Part shown: positions 30,752 to 31,763 of the stretch, in pieces
Position numbering within the stretch: position 1 is the first letter of the stretch
Layout of the letters: each line of letters starts with the position of its first letter
Virus record (IMG/VR): IMGVR_UViG_3300010430_000325
Location: 1-31,763 of that record
Strand: one strand, 5' to 3'
DNA from: a virus
DNA length: 31,763 nt
Made by a program: the position numbers and the translations under genes
Notes under the pieces: generated by a model
Databases searched by the model: none
Told to the model about the DNA's origin: nothing
Seen by the model: the letters and a program-made list of their open reading frames with translations, nothing else

Positions 30752-31763
30752 AAAATCTCCTTCTTAACCTGCTTAGCAGTCATGCCACTTTTTAGATAAG
30801 GTCTTGCTTTCGCAAAATCTTCTAAGTCCACAATATCTTTCCAATTATAGCCTACCTCAACATCACTTCTAAATGGCAATGTCCAACCAGCTAATTTCTT
30901 AGGTTGTTCAGCCATAATTTCAGCAACCTGTGAAGTAATTCTTTCTAGCACTTCATCATCATCAAGTATTTCAAATAAAATACTATCATGTACTTCATCT
31001 ACAATATAGATCTCCTTATCAGAAATCATATCTCTCTTGTCAAGATCAATAATACTGCCAAGAATAAAATCAGATATGGTAGATTGCATTCTGTAGTTCT
31101 TGTACTCATTAACTACATTACCTACTGATTGTGAAGTAACTAAACCAGGTCTTTTAGCTCTACCAATAACAGTTCTTATCGTATTACCTTCTCTTGCATC
31201 GACTTCACATTGATCAAGATACTCCTGTGCTAATGGATAACGTTTAGCTAGTCCATCAAATATCTTTCTAGCTTCTGCTAATGGTATATCGTGCTCTTCA
31301 GATAATGACTCTGCAGTTCTACCATAAGCCCAACCAAATAATGCGGCTTTCGCTCTGATGCGCTGCTGTTTACTAAAATGCATACCATATAATACTAAAG
31401 CCATCTCATCATGTGGCGATGATTCAAGTAAATCGGTTCGTAGTTGTATATCACCACTATATTCTTGTAAGGCCCTAAGTTCAGCACCACTATAGTCAAT
31501 TTCACATAATACATATCCTGGTCTAGCAACTATTACTCTTCTAAAGTCTCTACCTTTTCTAGCAGGTAGATTTTGAATATTAGGCCCAGCAGAACTTCTT
31601 CTTCCAGTAGCAGTACCAAATAACTTAAAGTTAGAATGCACACGATCTTGTTCATCCATATATTCTAAGAATGCTACAACATACGTTGATAATTCTTTCT
31701 TTAATGACTGATACTTTAAAATAAGATTGATAATCTCTGGTGGGTTCTTTATCGATTCTAATA
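30742..31763 (-). CDS. polA: Family A DNA polymerase, C-terminal part (cut by the window edge)
   Basis: The frame stays open to the right edge of the window (about 339 residues visible), so the N-terminal part lies outside. Visible parts: KLFGTATGRRSSAGPNIQNL (substrate/primer contact), motif A DYSGAELR, motif B RIRAKAALFGWAYGRT and motif C EVHDSILFE, all with the residues expected for an active polymerase. It is the first visible gene of the minus-strand replication operon, followed by nrdJ with a ten-base overlap, so it and the nucleotide supply enzyme are co-expressed. Confidence 0.95.
   Translation of the reverse strand, partial: LESIKNPPEIINLILKYQSLKKELSTYVVAFLEYMDEQDRVHSNFKLFGTATGRRSSAGPNIQNLPARKGRDFRRVIVARPGYVLCEIDYSGAELRALQEYSGDIQLRTDLLESSPHDEMALVLYGMHFSKQQRIRAKAALFGWAYGRTAESLSEEHDIPLAEARKIFDGLAKRYPLAQEYLDQCEVDAREGNTIRTVIGRAKRPGLVTSQSVGNVVNEYKNYRMQSTISDFILGSIIDLDKRDMISDKEIYIVDEVHDSILFEILDDDEVLERITSQVAEIMAEQPKKLAGWTLPFRSDVEVGYNWKDIVDLEDFAKARPYLKSGMTAKQVKKEILCA

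Noticed and set aside
1-31763. tRNA genes or insertion sequences
   Set aside because: No cloverleaf with CCA-end pattern, no transposase-like frame and no terminal inverted repeats were noticed by eye; a tRNAscan run would settle the first.

Overview
This window is a contiguous piece of a tailed bacteriophage genome. Strong AGGAGG ribosome sites, AT-rich DNA, TTGACA/TATAAT promoters, an M23 lysin ending in an S-layer-homology-like motif, a copper-amine-oxidase-N-like domain and a 3D-domain wall protein all point to a Bacillota host (Bacilli or Clostridia). A long tape measure (1005 aa) with no recognisable sheath or contractile baseplate genes indicates a siphovirus, with a tail of roughly 150 nm by the usual 0.15 nm per residue rule. 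No integrase or recognisable lysogeny module is visible. A class II ribonucleotide reductase and a family A DNA polymerase suggest a phage with its own replication module.

Layout. (1) 1-1500, plus strand: an accessory cassette behind a good promoter, with three unknown proteins of 128-141 aa and a candidate 23-aa membrane peptide. (2) 1496-3063: a regulatory region holding two small minus-strand genes (one a double-HTH protein), each with its own promoter and with a terminator built over its stop codon; a degenerate 17-bp periodic repeat; GC-rich islands rich in CCGGGC-type palindromes; and the probable late promoter. (3) 3064-27572, plus strand: one nearly gapless late operon, in the order small terminase, Hint-like protein, large terminase, portal, putative virion surface proteins, SOD-like/XkdF protease fusion, scaffold, capsid cement, major capsid, connectors, tail terminator, major tail protein, frameshifted tail chaperones, tape measure, distal tail, hub, fibre, accessory genes, subtilase-like protein, M23 endolysin and two membrane lysis proteins. 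(4) A bidirectional terminator at 27590-27617. (5) 27616-31763, minus strand: family A DNA polymerase (cut by the window edge), class II ribonucleotide reductase, a small Cys-rich protein and a 3D-domain wall protein, all overlapping and so probably translationally coupled.

The most unusual points are: a protein that joins an Fe/Mn superoxide dismutase-like domain (all four metal ligands kept) to an XkdF-type prohead protease; a free-standing, apparently inactive Hint (intein-fold) protein between the terminase subunits; a subtilisin-like protein with a copper-amine-oxidase-N-like tail just before the endolysin; a 17-bp periodic array next to a GC island upstream of the terminase; and a 9-bp word (GTGGTACTT) present at least 12 times on both strands and in different reading frames. 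All functions come from reading motifs by eye; no database search was run.
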